Positions 18,372 to 27,493 of a stretch of DNA of 64,000 nucleotides are shown one piece after another. The stretch spans positions 1,105,392 through 1,169,391 of the forward strand of contig NZ_LNUT01000004.1 in the NCBI RefSeq assembly GCF_001512305.1, read 5' to 3'. The notes below the pieces were generated by a model. It saw only the letters and a program-made list of their open reading frames with translations, searched no databases and was not told the DNA's origin. Numbering within the stretch: position 1 is the stretch's first letter; each line of letters begins with the position of its first letter. A program made the position numbers and the translations under genes. Origin of the DNA: Arthrobacter sp. EPSL27. GTDB lineage: Bacteria; Actinomycetota; Actinomycetes; Actinomycetales; Micrococcaceae.

Positions 18372-18410
18372 CAGCGGGCCGGCCACCTTGTGAAGGTGGC
18401 CGGCCCGCTG
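18372..18410. terminator. Bidirectional terminator between the sigma/membrane operon and prpC
   Basis: Perfect 18-bp stem (CAGCGGGCCGGCCACCTT / AAGGTGGCCGGCCCGCTG) with a 3-nt loop, between two convergent genes. Confidence 0.88.
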
Positions 18411-18434
18411 TCGTTAATGCTGCAGGAACCGTGG

Positions 18435-19574
18435 CTACGGCAGGTGCCGTTCCTCGACGCCGTTGTACTCGCTCAGGGGGCGGATCAGGGAGTTCGAATC
18501 CAGCTGCTCCATGATGTGCGCAGTCCAGCCGGTGATGCGGCTGGCGACGAACAGGGGCGTGAACGTCGGGGTGTCGAAGCCCATGAGGTGGTACGTGGGT
18601 CCGGCCGGGTAGTCGAGGTTCGGCTTGATGGCCTTCGCCTCATCCATCGCCGTCTCCAGGCCGTTGTAGAGGCCCAGCAGCTCCGGCCGGCCGTAGTGCG
18701 CGATCATCTTGTCCAGGGCGGCCTTCATGGTGGGCACCCGGGAGTCGCCGTGCTTGTAGACGCGGTGGCCGAAGCCCATGACCTTCTTCTTCTGGGCCAG
18801 GGCATCCTCCATCCACGCCTTTGCCCGGGTGTGGGCCTCCTCCAGTGACTCCTCCGGCCGGATGCCGATCTCGTCGAAGGTGTGCATCACAGCCTCGTTC
18901 GCGCCGCCGTGCAGCGGTCCCTTGAGCGCCCCGATGGCCCCGGTCACGGCCGAATGCAGGTCCGAGAGCGTCGAGGTGATCACGCGGGCCGTGAACGTGG
19001 AGGCGTTGAAGGAGTGCTCGGCGTACAGGATCATCGAGACGTTGAAGGCTTCAACGACTTCCTGGACGGGCTCCTCGCCGAAGGCCATCCAGAGGAAGTT
19101 GGCGGAGTAGCCCAGGTCGTCGCGGGGCTCCACCACGTCCTGGCCGTGCCGGCGCCGCTGGTCGTAGGCCACGACGGCGGGCATCGCCGCGAAGAGGTCC
19201 ACAGCCTTGGCCATGTTGGCCTCCCGCGAGGAGTCCTCCGCGAGCGGATGCCGCGCGCCCATCACGGACGCCGCCGTGCGGCAGACGTCCATCGGGTGCG
19301 AGGTGGTGGGAAGCGCATCCACCACCTGCTTCACGACGGGGTCGAGCGCCCGCCCCGCGCGTTCCCGCGCCGTAAACTCCGCCAGCTGCTCCGGGGTGGG
19401 CAGCTCGCCGTTCCACAGCAGGTAGGCGACTTCCTCGAAGCTGCAGTTGGCAGCCAGTTCCTGCACGGGGTATCCCCGGTACAGCAGCGAATTGGTATCC
19501 GGGTTCACCTTCGAGACCGCGGTGTAATCCACCACGACGCCGGCGAGGCCCTTTTTGATCTCTTGTTCAGCCAT
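18435..19574 (-). CDS. prpC: 2-Methylcitrate synthase (citrate synthase family)
   Basis: 379 aa, ATG 19574 with AAGGAG upstream. It condenses propionyl-CoA with oxaloacetate to give 2-methylcitrate. Citrate synthase catalytic residues are visible: His in ILYAEHSFNASTFTARV, His in GPLHGGANEAVM with FGHRVYKHGDSRVPTMK, and Asp/Arg near DYPAGPTYHLMGF. The short ~380-residue Gram-positive form and the position after prpD and prpB identify the methylcitrate rather than the TCA enzyme. It lies 65 bp after prpB and probably shares its transcript. Confidence 0.93.
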   Translation of the reverse strand: MAEQEIKKGLAGVVVDYTAVSKVNPDTNSLLYRGYPVQELAANCSFEEVAYLLWNGELPTPEQLAEFTARERAGRALDPVVKQVVDALPTTSHPMDVCRTAASVMGARHPLAEDSSREANMAKAVDLFAAMPAVVAYDQRRRHGQDVVEPRDDLGYSANFLWMAFGEEPVQEVVEAFNVSMILYAEHSFNASTFTARVITSTLSDLHSAVTGAIGALKGPLHGGANEAVMHTFDEIGIRPEESLEEAHTRAKAWMEDALAQKKKVMGFGHRVYKHGDSRVPTMKAALDKMIAHYGRPELLGLYNGLETAMDEAKAIKPNLDYPAGPTYHLMGFDTPTFTPLFVASRITGWTAHIMEQLDSNSLIRPLSEYNGVEERHLP

Positions 19575-19639
19575 GCTGAAACTCCTTTGTTCCTGTCGCC
19601 TGTGTTGGACCGGCCGGAGCCGGAATCCCGATGCGGGGT

Positions 19640-20542
19640 CTACAGTCCCGGGATCTGGAAATTGAAAACCCCGGTGTCGAAGCGGTTGTAGGCCTCGTAG
19701 TCCACCAGGTCATACAAACGCGCCCGGGTCAGCATGTTCCCGACCTGGGCTTCCTGGGTGCCGTCAGCCTTAATCGATTCCAGCGTACGCTCCGCAGCAC
19801 CCATGGCACTACGGAGCAGGGTCACCGGGTAGATGATCATGTTGACCCCGACGCCGGCCAGCTCCTCGACCGTGAACAGCGCGCTCTGGCCGAACTCGGT
19901 CATGTTGGCCAGGATCGGCACGTCGACGGCGTCCCGGATGGCCTGGAACTCGCTGAGGTCCTTCATGGCTTCCGGGAAGATGGCGTCCGCGCCGGCCTCC
20001 ACCAGGGCCTGCGCCCGGTCCTGCGCGGCCTTCAGTCCCTCAGTGGCCCGGATGTCGGTGCGCGCCATGATCAGGAAGTTCGGGTCGCGCCGGGCATCTG
20101 CCGCGGCCCGGATGCGCTTGGTGGCCGTGTCCAGGTCCACCACGTTCTTGCCGTCGAGGTGGCCGCAGCGCTTCGGGTTGAACTGATCCTCGATGTGCAG
20201 GCCGGCGAGGCCCGCGTTCTCGAGCTCCTGGACCGAGCGGGCCACGTTCATCGGTTCGCCGAAGCCGGTATCGGCGTCGACAATCGAGGGCAGGTCGGTC
20301 ATCCGGGCGATCTGCCCGGCGCGGGTGGCCACCTCGGTGAGCGTGGTCAGCCCGATGTCCGGCAGGCCCAGGTCGTTGGCCAGGACCGCCCCGGAAATGT
20401 ACACCCCGGCGAAGCCCTTCTCCTCGATCAGGCGGGCCGAGAGCGGGTTGAACGCGCCCGGGAACTGTTGGATGGTGCCGGAGGCCAGGAGCTCGCGGAA
20501 CCGGATCCGCTTCTGCTCCGGCGTGACCTTTGAGTACAGCAT
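19640..20542 (-). CDS. prpB: 2-Methylisocitrate lyase
   Basis: 300 aa. It cleaves 2-methylisocitrate to pyruvate and succinate. This is the isocitrate lyase/PEP mutase fold, with the metal site IVDADTGFGEPMNVARSVQE and the active-site loop FNPKRCGHLDGKNVVD, the KxCGH motif of PrpB. Family length. Its ATG directly abuts the prpD stop codon (no gap), so translation is coupled. Confidence 0.95.
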   Translation of the reverse strand: MLYSKVTPEQKRIRFRELLASGTIQQFPGAFNPLSARLIEEKGFAGVYISGAVLANDLGLPDIGLTTLTEVATRAGQIARMTDLPSIVDADTGFGEPMNVARSVQELENAGLAGLHIEDQFNPKRCGHLDGKNVVDLDTATKRIRAAADARRDPNFLIMARTDIRATEGLKAAQDRAQALVEAGADAIFPEAMKDLSEFQAIRDAVDVPILANMTEFGQSALFTVEELAGVGVNMIIYPVTLLRSAMGAAERTLESIKADGTQEAQVGNMLTRARLYDLVDYEAYNRFDTGVFNFQIPGL

Positions 20543-22063
20543 TTAGAAGAGCCCCTTCGGTGCGGCGTCGAGGTTGATCACGCCGTCGGCGGCCTTGATG
20601 TTGAGCTGGTCCAGCTCGCCGGCGGCGAGCTCGGGCAGGCGCGCTGCGGCGGCCAGGAAGCGTTCGATTTCTTCCTCGGCGACCAGCCCGGCGGCCAGCG
20701 TGCGGAATTTGTTCACGTACTGTTCCCGGGCGAACGGCCGGGCGCCCAGCGGGTGCGCGTCCGCGACGGCGATCTCATCGGTGATGACGGTGCCGTCCTT
20801 GAGCGTGATGACGACAGAGCCGCCAAACGCCTTCTCGGCGATATCGAGGGAGTGGTAGCGGCGGGTCCATTCCGCGTCCTCCACCGTGGTGACCTTGTGC
20901 CACAGCTCCACCGTGTCCGGGCGCGCGGCGCGCTCCGGGGCGTAGGAATCCACGTGGTGCCAGGCGCCGTCCTGCAGCGCCACCGTGAAGATGTACGGGA
21001 TGGAGTGGTCCAGGGTCTCGCGGCTGGCCGTGGGGCTGTACTTCTGCGGATCGTTCGCGCCGGAGCCGATCACGTAGTGGGTGTGGTGGCTGGTCTTGAT
21101 CAGCACGGACTCCACGTTGGCCGGGTCAGTGACCTCCGGGTGCTCGCCGTGGAGCTTGCGCGCCAGGTCGATCCAGGCCTGCGCCTGGTACTCGGCCGAG
21201 TGCTCCTTGGTGTAGGTGTCCATGATGGCGCGCTTGGCCTCGCCGGGCGTCGGCAGCGGCACCATGTAGGATGCGTCCGGGCCGTCCAGCATCCAGGCGA
21301 TGACGCCGTCCTCGCCCTCGTAGATCGGCACGGGAGAGGTCTGGCCGCGCATGGCACGGTCCGCGGACTCCACGGCCATCTTGCCGGCGAACGCGGGGGC
21401 GTGCGCCTTCCAGGTGGAGATCTCGCCCTTGCGGGACTGCCGGGTGGCAGTGGTGGTGTGCAGCGCCTGGCCGACCGACTGGAAGATCGTCTCGACGTCG
21501 AGGCCCAGCAGGGTGCCGATGCCGGCGGCGGCGGAGGGGCCGAGGTGGGCCACGTGGTCGATCTTGTGCTTGTGCAGGCAAATGGCCTTGACCAGGTTGA
21601 CCTGGATTTCGTAGCCGGTGGCGATGCCGCGGATCAGGTCCGCCCCGCTGGAGCCCACGTGCTGGGCGACGGCGAGGATCGGCGGGATGTTGTCGCCCGG
21701 GTGGGAGTAATCCGCGGCGAGGAAGGTGTCGTGGTAGTCCAGCTCGCGGACGGCGACGCCGTTGGCCCACGCCGCCCACTCCGGGGCCACACGCTCTTCG
21801 ATTCCGAAGACCTTCGAGCCCTTGCCGCCGGTGGTGGGGCCGTGGGTCAGCGCCTGGGCGCGGGCCGCGACGATCGGGGCGCGGTTCAGCGATGCGATGG
21901 CCACCGAGGCGTTGTCGATGACGCGGTTGATCACCATGTCCGTGACCTCGTCGGTGACGGCAACGGGATCCGCGGCGACGGTCGCGATCTTGTAGGCGAG
22001 CTGGTCCTCGCGGGGCAGGTTCTCTTCGCTCTTGTAGACGCGGACGTGGTGTTCCTTGACCAT
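20543..22063 (-). CDS. prpD: 2-Methylcitrate dehydratase (MmgE/PrpD family)
   Basis: 506 aa, ATG 22063. It dehydrates 2-methylcitrate to 2-methylaconitate. MmgE/PrpD features: [20 protein letters not shown] near residue 95 and the nearby [17 protein letters not shown], both at the active site in PrpD-type enzymes, then [15 protein letters not shown]. It is the first structural gene after gntR (12-nt gap) and lies immediately before prpB. A separate PrpF isomerase was not found here, which fits the PrpD route. Confidence 0.94.
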   Translation of the reverse strand: MVKEHHVRVYKSEENLPREDQLAYKIATVAADPVAVTDEVTDMVINRVIDNASVAIASLNRAPIVAARAQALTHGPTTGGKGSKVFGIEERVAPEWAAWANGVAVRELDYHDTFLAADYSHPGDNIPPILAVAQHVGSSGADLIRGIATGYEIQVNLVKAICLHKHKIDHVAHLGPSAAAGIGTLLGLDVETIFQSVGQALHTTTATRQSRKGEISTWKAHAPAFAGKMAVESADRAMRGQTSPVPIYEGEDGVIAWMLDGPDASYMVPLPTPGEAKRAIMDTYTKEHSAEYQAQAWIDLARKLHGEHPEVTDPANVESVLIKTSHHTHYVIGSGANDPQKYSPTASRETLDHSIPYIFTVALQDGAWHHVDSYAPERAARPDTVELWHKVTTVEDAEWTRRYHSLDIAEKAFGGSVVITLKDGTVITDEIAVADAHPLGARPFAREQYVNKFRTLAAGLVAEEEIERFLAAAARLPELAAGELDQLNIKAADGVINLDAAPKGLF

Positions 22064-22075
22064 GATGCTCCTTAG

Positions 22076-22717
22076 TTAGTGAGGTACGTGGGTGGCTTTG
22101 ACGTGGGTAAGGCTGCGGTGCAGGTGAAGCGTGGTGGCGGCCTCGGCCAGCCGGGGGTTCCCGGCGGCGATCGCCTCGGCGATGGCCGCGTGCTCCGCGG
22201 CGGCGGCGGTGAGCCGCTCGGCGTCGTCGGCCGCCAGCCGGCGGACCCGGACCAGGTGGACGCGCAGGCTGCGCATCGCCTGGGCAAGGTAGGAGTTGTG
22301 GATGGCGGCGTCGATGGCCGCGTCCAGCCGGCCCACCAGCCCGTAATAGGCGTGCCGGGCAGGGTCCTCGCCGCTGATCAGCGCCGGGGCCTGGCGGAGT
22401 TCGTCGCGGAGCCGTTCGAAGGTCGCGGCGTCGCCGCGCTCGGCGGCCAGGGCCGCGGCCTTGCCCTCGAGGGTTTCGCGCAGTTCGAAGAGTTCGTCGA
22501 TGTCCTCCAGCGAAATGCCGGTGACGACGACGCCGCGGCCGCCCGCCGTCGTCGTCAGGCCTTCCGCGGTCAGCCGGCTGAGGGCCTCCCGCAGCGGGGT
22601 GCGGGAGATGCCCAGCCGCTCGGACTGCTCCACTTCGGCGAGGACCGTTCCGGGCAGGAGGCGCCACTCAATGATGTCCTCGCGCAGGGCCGCATAGGCC
22701 TTGTCGCTTGCGCGCAT
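22076..22717 (-). CDS. GntR-family (FCD domain) regulator of the prp genes
   Basis: 213 aa from ATG 22717, which has AAGGAGT upstream; an in-frame ATG at 22768 would place the start beyond operator-like DNA. The N-terminal winged helix (KAYAALREDIIEWRLLPGTV, GISRTPLREALSRLTAEGL) is classic GntR. The all-helical C-terminus (~90-210) is the FCD ligand domain with several His residues. It leads the operon gntR-prpD-prpB-prpC and faces prpE across 174 bp that contain two identical palindromes. Likely a propionate or methylcitrate sensor that also represses itself; the ligand is inferred. Confidence 0.9.
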   Translation of the reverse strand: MRASDKAYAALREDIIEWRLLPGTVLAEVEQSERLGISRTPLREALSRLTAEGLTTTAGGRGVVVTGISLEDIDELFELRETLEGKAAALAAERGDAATFERLRDELRQAPALISGEDPARHAYYGLVGRLDAAIDAAIHNSYLAQAMRSLRVHLVRVRRLAADDAERLTAAAAEHAAIAEAIAAGNPRLAEAATTLHLHRSLTHVKATHVPH

Positions 22718-22747
22718 CCCGACTCCTTCGTTGACTGACGGTCTCCA

Positions 22748-22757
22748 GTGTATACAA
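22748..22757. promoter_or_regulatory. Putative GntR operator 1
   Basis: GTGTATACAA with the perfect 8-bp palindrome TGTATACA (22749-22756), 31 bp upstream of the gntR start. GntR/FCD operators are typically short palindromes of this type. An identical 10-mer occurs at 22811. Confidence 0.65.
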
Positions 22758-22810
22758 GCATGCTTCATTTGCCCAGCATTTGTTCCCAGGAGAGGGCAAA
22801 CCCTGCTTTC

Positions 22811-22820
22811 GTGTATACAA
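22811..22820. promoter_or_regulatory. Putative GntR operator 2
   Basis: Second GTGTATACAA, 63 bp (about six helical turns) from the first and 71 bp before prpE. The pair on the same DNA face would suit two bound dimers controlling both divergent transcripts. Confidence 0.65.
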
Positions 22821-22891
22821 ACCCCCTTGTGCGCCGTGGCCGGCCCGGACTACCATGGGCTCCATCACAACGTCGTGGACGGGACGGATTC

Positions 22892-24784
22892 ATGGGCACC
22901 AACAACTACCGGGACAGTTACGCACGCAGCCTGGACAAGCCGGAGGAATTCTGGCTCGACGCCGCAGCGAAGATCTCCTGGACCACACCTCCGCAGCGCG
23001 CCCTTGATGCCGGCAGGGCGCCACTCTACGGCTGGTTCCCGGACGGGATCCTCAACACCTCCTACAACGCGCTGGACCGCCACGTGGCAGCGGGCCGCGG
23101 TGACCAGGATGCCCTGGTCTACGACTCCGCGATGCTCGGCACGCAACGGCGCTACAGCTACGCCGAACTGACGGAGCTGGTGGCCCGCTTCGCCGGGGTC
23201 CTGCGCAGCCAGGGGGTGGGCAAGGGCGACCGCGTGGTGATCTACATGCCCATGATCCCGGAAGCAGCCATCGCCATGCTGGCCACGGCCCGGCTCGGGG
23301 CGGTGCACTCGGTGGTCTTCGGCGGGTTCGCGCCCAAGGAACTGGCCGCCCGCATCCGCGACGCCGCCCCCTCCGCCGTCGTCACGGCCTCCGGCGGCAT
23401 CGAACCCTCACGCCGGATCGAGTACCTCCCCGCCGTCGAGGAGGCGCTCGGCCTGGCCGGCGCGCCGGACACCCCCGTGCTGGTCAAAGCACGGGACGGC
23501 TTCGCCTCCTCGCCCGCGGACTACGCCGGCTGGCTGGACTGGGACACCGAGATGGCCGCCGCCGCGCCGGCCGCACCGGTGGACGTCAAGGCCACGGATC
23601 CGCTCTACATCCTCTACACGTCGGGAACCACCGGCGCGCCCAAGGGCGTGGTGCGGGACAACGGCGGCCATGCCGTGGCGTTGAGCTGGACGCTGGAGAA
23701 CATCTACGACGTCGGCCCCGGGGACGTGATGTGGACCGCCTCCGACGTCGGCTGGGTGGTGGGCCACTCCTACATCGTCTACGGGCCGCTGCTCGCCGGG
23801 GCCACCACCGTCCTCTACGAGGGCAAGCCCGTGGGAACACCCGACGCCGGCGCTTTCTGGCGCGTGATCGAGGACCACAAGGTGAACGTGCTGTTCACCG
23901 CACCCACTGCCCTGCGGGCCATCCGGAAGGCGGACCCGGAGGCGGCGCTGCTGGAGAAGTACGACATCTCCAGCCTGCGCACCCTGTTTGCCGCGGGCGA
24001 GCGGCTGGACACGGACACCTTCCACTGGGCCTCCCGGGTCCTGGGCGTCCCCGTGGTGGACCACTGGTGGCAGACGGAAACCGGCTGGGCCATCTGCGCC
24101 AACCCCCGCGGGCTGGACGGACTGCCGATCAAGGCCGGCTCGCCGAGCGTGCCGATGCCCGGCTTCAAGCTGGAGATCGTCGACGGGGCGGGCATGGCGG
24201 TCGAGGCGGGGACCGAGGGCAACATCGTCCTGGCCCTCCCGCTGCCGCCCGGCACGCTGACCACGCTCTGGGGCAACGACGAGCGCTACATCTCCTCCTA
24301 CCTGCAGGCCTTCGACGGCTTCTACGCCACCGGCGACTCCGGGTACCGGGACGAGGACGGCTACCTGTTCGTGATGGGCCGCACCGACGACATCATCAAC
24401 GTCGCCGGCCACCGCCTGTCCACCGGCGCCATGGAGCAGGTCATCGGCCAGCACCCGGCCGTGGCGGAATGCGCGGTCATCGGCCTCGCGGACCCGCTGA
24501 AGGGCCAGCGGCCCAGCGGCTATGTGGTTCTCAAATCCGGGGTGGACGTGCCCGAGGAGATCCTGGTCAAGGACCTCATCGCCCTCGTCCGGCGCGACAT
24601 CGGGGCGGTGGCCGACTTCAAGCACGTCACCGTGGTGGAGGCCCTGCCCAAGACCCGCTCCGGGAAGATCCTGCGCAAGACCATGCGCCAGATCGCCGAC
24701 GGAGGCGACTACGTGGTGCCCTCGACCATCGAGGACGCCGGCGTGATCGACCAGCTCATCGGCACCCTGCGCCCCGGCGGGTAA
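22892..24784 (+). CDS. prpE: Propionyl-CoA synthetase (propionate-CoA ligase)
   Basis: 630 aa from ATG 22892 (GGGACGGA upstream). It activates propionate to propionyl-CoA via an adenylate. Acyl-AMP ligase motifs: ILYTSGTTGAPKGVVRDNGG, ASDVGWVVGHSYIVYGPLLA, DHWWQTETGW, GYLFVMGRTDDIINVAGHRL and the catalytic Lys in KTRSGKILRKTMRQ. The VVRDNGG run and ~630-residue length favour PrpE over acetyl-CoA synthetase. It is transcribed away from gntR-prpDBC and supplies their substrate. Confidence 0.93.
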   Translation: MGTNNYRDSYARSLDKPEEFWLDAAAKISWTTPPQRALDAGRAPLYGWFPDGILNTSYNALDRHVAAGRGDQDALVYDSAMLGTQRRYSYAELTELVARFAGVLRSQGVGKGDRVVIYMPMIPEAAIAMLATARLGAVHSVVFGGFAPKELAARIRDAAPSAVVTASGGIEPSRRIEYLPAVEEALGLAGAPDTPVLVKARDGFASSPADYAGWLDWDTEMAAAAPAAPVDVKATDPLYILYTSGTTGAPKGVVRDNGGHAVALSWTLENIYDVGPGDVMWTASDVGWVVGHSYIVYGPLLAGATTVLYEGKPVGTPDAGAFWRVIEDHKVNVLFTAPTALRAIRKADPEAALLEKYDISSLRTLFAAGERLDTDTFHWASRVLGVPVVDHWWQTETGWAICANPRGLDGLPIKAGSPSVPMPGFKLEIVDGAGMAVEAGTEGNIVLALPLPPGTLTTLWGNDERYISSYLQAFDGFYATGDSGYRDEDGYLFVMGRTDDIINVAGHRLSTGAMEQVIGQHPAVAECAVIGLADPLKGQRPSGYVVLKSGVDVPEEILVKDLIALVRRDIGAVADFKHVTVVEALPKTRSGKILRKTMRQIADGGDYVVPSTIEDAGVIDQLIGTLRPGG

Positions 24785-24804
24785 GCCGCCCCGGCCCCAG
24801 CATC

Positions 24805-24859
24805 GAGTGGGCATTTCGCGGCAGTGTTTCCGGGAAACACTGCCGCGAAATGCCAACTC
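24805..24859. repeat. Long perfect palindrome between prpE and the response regulator
   Basis: Two 22-nt arms (24810-24831 and 24833-24854; core TTTCGCGGCAGTGTTTCC) are perfect reverse complements around one base. They are flanked by a further GAGT/ACTC pair after one mismatch. It lies between converging genes and could act as a bidirectional terminator, but it has no T-run and is longer than needed. A dispersed palindromic element is an alternative. Confidence 0.85.
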
Positions 24860-24877
24860 GGCGGGGGAGCGGAGCGC

Positions 24878-25597
24878 TTAGGACGGCTGGCGGGTCCAGC
24901 GGTACTCGTTCTCCGGCCGGCCCGGCGTGCCGTACCGGGCCGTCCGGGAGACCGTGCCGGCGTCGGCGAGGTATTCCAGGTAGCGCCGGGCGGTCACGCG
25001 GGACATGCCCAGGGCGTCCATCACCTCACTGGCGGACACGGCGCCGGCCTGCTGCTTGATGAACTCCTGCACCGAGACCAGGGTGGATGCTGCCAGGCCC
25101 TTGGGCAGCGGCAGCTCGGAGGGGGCGCGCAGGCTGGCGAAGGCCTGGTCCACATCGCTCTGGGACGCACCCGGGCCGGCGTGCCCGGCGGCGGGGGAGG
25201 CCAGCTGCTCGCGGAACTGCCGGTAGCTGGTGAGCTTGTCCGCGAACGTGGCAAAGGTGAAGGGCTTGATCAGGTACTGGACCACGCCGGTGGCCACCGC
25301 GCTGCGGACGATGTTCAGTTCCCTGACGGCGGTGATGGCAATGATGTCCGTGAACAGGCCCGCGGCGCGCATACGGCGGGCGATATCCAGCCCGTGCAGG
25401 TCCGGGAGGTTCATGTCCAGCAGCACCAGGTCCACCGGGGTGCCGCCGGCTGCGAACTCGGTCATGAGGCGCAGCGCGGACTGCCCGTCCGGGGCGGATC
25501 CGGCCAAGGTGAATCCCTCCAGCCGGCCGATGTAGGCGGCGTGGGCCGCCGCGGCAATCGGCTCGTCCTCGACGACGAGTACACGGATCTCGCTCAT
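24878..25597 (-). CDS. Response regulator, CitB/DcuR family
   Basis: 239 aa. The receiver domain has acidic pocket VLVVEDEP, phospho-Asp in LVLLDMNLPDLHGLDIA, Thr in IAITAVRE and Lys in YLIKPFTFATFADKL. The C-terminal helix-turn-helix (GAVSASEVMDALGMSRVTAR) is of the CitB type, not OmpR or NarL. The start overlaps the stop of the kinase gene by 4 nt (ATGA). With the kinase it likely senses a di- or tricarboxylate and controls dctA. Confidence 0.92.
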   Translation of the reverse strand: MSEIRVLVVEDEPIAAAAHAAYIGRLEGFTLAGSAPDGQSALRLMTEFAAGGTPVDLVLLDMNLPDLHGLDIARRMRAAGLFTDIIAITAVRELNIVRSAVATGVVQYLIKPFTFATFADKLTSYRQFREQLASPAAGHAGPGASQSDVDQAFASLRAPSELPLPKGLAASTLVSVQEFIKQQAGAVSASEVMDALGMSRVTARRYLEYLADAGTVSRTARYGTPGRPENEYRWTRQPS

Positions 25598-27354
25598 TGC
25601 TGTCCCTCGCTGGTCGGTGATGACGCGGGTGATGGCGCGGGTGATGGCGCCGGTGCTGCCGCGGACGCGGCAGCCGCGGGCGCGGCCGGCGCCGGTGCGG
25701 CCGGTGAGGTGGGCAGGGTGACGCGGAACAGCGCACCGGCCGGGCTCTCGATTGTCATCGTACCGCCGAGCCGCTGCACCGCCTGGCGGACCAGCGCCAG
25801 GCCCAAGCCCCGGCCGAAGGGCCCCGGGGTCTTGGTGCTGAAGCCGTGCCGGAAGATGGCCTCCACCGCTTCGGGATTGATCCCGGGACCGCTGTCCTCC
25901 ACGGTGATCACCAGCGCCTCGGCGGTCGCTTCCACCGTGAGTTCCACCAGTTTCGGGGCCGGCGCCTCCGCCGCGGCGTCGATGGCGTTGTCCAGCAGGT
26001 TGCCGAGCACGGCCACGAGGTCCTGCACGGCCAGCCCGGCCGCAGCGGTGGGCCCGTGCCCGGTGGTGTTGAGGGTCAGTTCGACCCCCCGTTCATGCGC
26101 CTCGGCGGCCTTGCCCATGATGAGGGCCCCGAGCACGGGCTCATCGATGGAGCTCACCACGTCATCGGTGAGCCGCTGGCTGAGTTCCAGGTCCTGCGTG
26201 GCGAAGTCCAGCGCCTCGGCGCCGCGCCCCAGCTCCATGAGGGAGACGATGGTGTGCAGCCGGTTGGCGTGCTCGTGGGTCTGGGCCCGCAGGGCGTCGG
26301 AGAGCGTGCGCATGGTCTCCAGCTCGCTGCCGAGCGACTCGATCTCGGTCCGGTCGCGGATCGTGGCCACGGTCCCGTAGACGGCGGTCCGGGCCCGGGA
26401 GGTGGCGGAACCGGGGCCGACGGCGGGTCCCTGGTTCACCACCAGGATCCGCGAACCTGTCAGGTGGATTTCGTCCAGCGCGGTGCGGCCCGATTCGAAG
26501 AGCTCCCGGAGGCTGGGGGCCAGGGGGAGGTCCGCGAGCGACGGCGCGTCCTGCCGGCCGCCGTCCGATGCCGACCCTGCGCCAGGGGCGCTCCCGCCGT
26601 CGGGCGTCCGGGGTGCGAGCCCCAGGAGGTCGGCGGCCTGGTCGTTGTACATCACCACCTTGCCCTTGGGGTCGATGAGGATGACGCCTTCCCGGACCGA
26701 ATGGAGGACGGATTCGTAGTAGGCGAAGAGCTGGGCAAGCTGCTCCGGCCCCCAGCCGCGGGTGACCTGCTTGAGGTACCGTCCCAGCAGCCAGGACGCG
26801 GCGGACCCGCCGGCCAGGAGGGCCAGCCCGATGGCGGCCAGGGCCGGCAGCCGGCCGGAGACGGCGATGTCCACGGTGCGGACCGTCACGCCGGCCGCGA
26901 CCAGCGCCTTTACCTTGCCGTCCGCGTCCTTGACCGGGGCAATGGTGCGCACGGACGGGCCCAGCGTGCCGGCGGTGATCTCGGTGAAGACCTCGCCGTC
27001 CAGGGCGGCCTCGATGGAACCGATATACGGCTTGCCCAGCTCCTCGTCCCGGGGGTGCGTCCAGCGGGTGCGGTCCGGCGCCATGATGGTGATGAAGTCC
27101 GCGTCCGCGTCGGCCATCACCCGCAGCGCGTAGGGCTGGAGCAGGGACGTGGGGTCCGCGGCGGCCGCCGCATCCAGTACCAGCGGGTTGTCCGCCACGG
27201 TGGTCGCGACGGCGGCCATCCGGCGTCCCGCCTCGTTGTACGCCTGGTCCCGCGCGTCGACAAACGTCGCCGTGCCCACGATGGCGGTCAGGGCCAGCAT
27301 GAACAGCAGGTGGGCCACGAACAGCCTGCGGGCGATGCTCCAGCGGTGGGTCAT
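25594..27354 (-). CDS. Sensor histidine kinase, CitA/DcuS family
   Basis: About 586 aa from ATG 27354, which has GGGAGGTG just upstream; the frame stays open 30 nt further. Membrane segment 1 is ~10-32 (FVAHLLFMLALTAIVGTATF). The outer sensor domain (~35-170) contains TRWTHPRDEELGKPYIG, the carboxylate-binding pattern of CitA/DcuS. Membrane segment 2 is ~175-200, then a PAS domain (SVREGVILIDPKGKVVMYND). The phospho-His is in QTHEHANRLHTIVSLMELG, followed by an HATPase domain (LLDNAIDAA, VEDSGPGI, FGRGLGLALV). The last ~35 residues are Ala/Pro/Ser-rich, partly coded by 12-nt repeats. Confidence 0.92.
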   Translation of the reverse strand: MTHRWSIARRLFVAHLLFMLALTAIVGTATFVDARDQAYNEAGRRMAAVATTVADNPLVLDAAAAADPTSLLQPYALRVMADADADFITIMAPDRTRWTHPRDEELGKPYIGSIEAALDGEVFTEITAGTLGPSVRTIAPVKDADGKVKALVAAGVTVRTVDIAVSGRLPALAAIGLALLAGGSAASWLLGRYLKQVTRGWGPEQLAQLFAYYESVLHSVREGVILIDPKGKVVMYNDQAADLLGLAPRTPDGGSAPGAGSASDGGRQDAPSLADLPLAPSLRELFESGRTALDEIHLTGSRILVVNQGPAVGPGSATSRARTAVYGTVATIRDRTEIESLGSELETMRTLSDALRAQTHEHANRLHTIVSLMELGRGAEALDFATQDLELSQRLTDDVVSSIDEPVLGALIMGKAAEAHERGVELTLNTTGHGPTAAAGLAVQDLVAVLGNLLDNAIDAAAEAPAPKLVELTVEATAEALVITVEDSGPGINPEAVEAIFRHGFSTKTPGPFGRGLGLALVRQAVQRLGGTMTIESPAGALFRVTLPTSPAAPAPAAPAAAASAAAPAPSPAPSPASSPTSEGQQ

Positions 27355-27493
27355 CAGCACCTCCCATGACCAATATGAACGCAACGGTGATGCGCGTCAC
27401 TCCATCGCCAATGATGGTGGAACACGCAGAACGGACGCGATGGGCCCACAGCTCGTGCCGCACCGACGTCCCAGCCTATCCAAGGAGAACACC

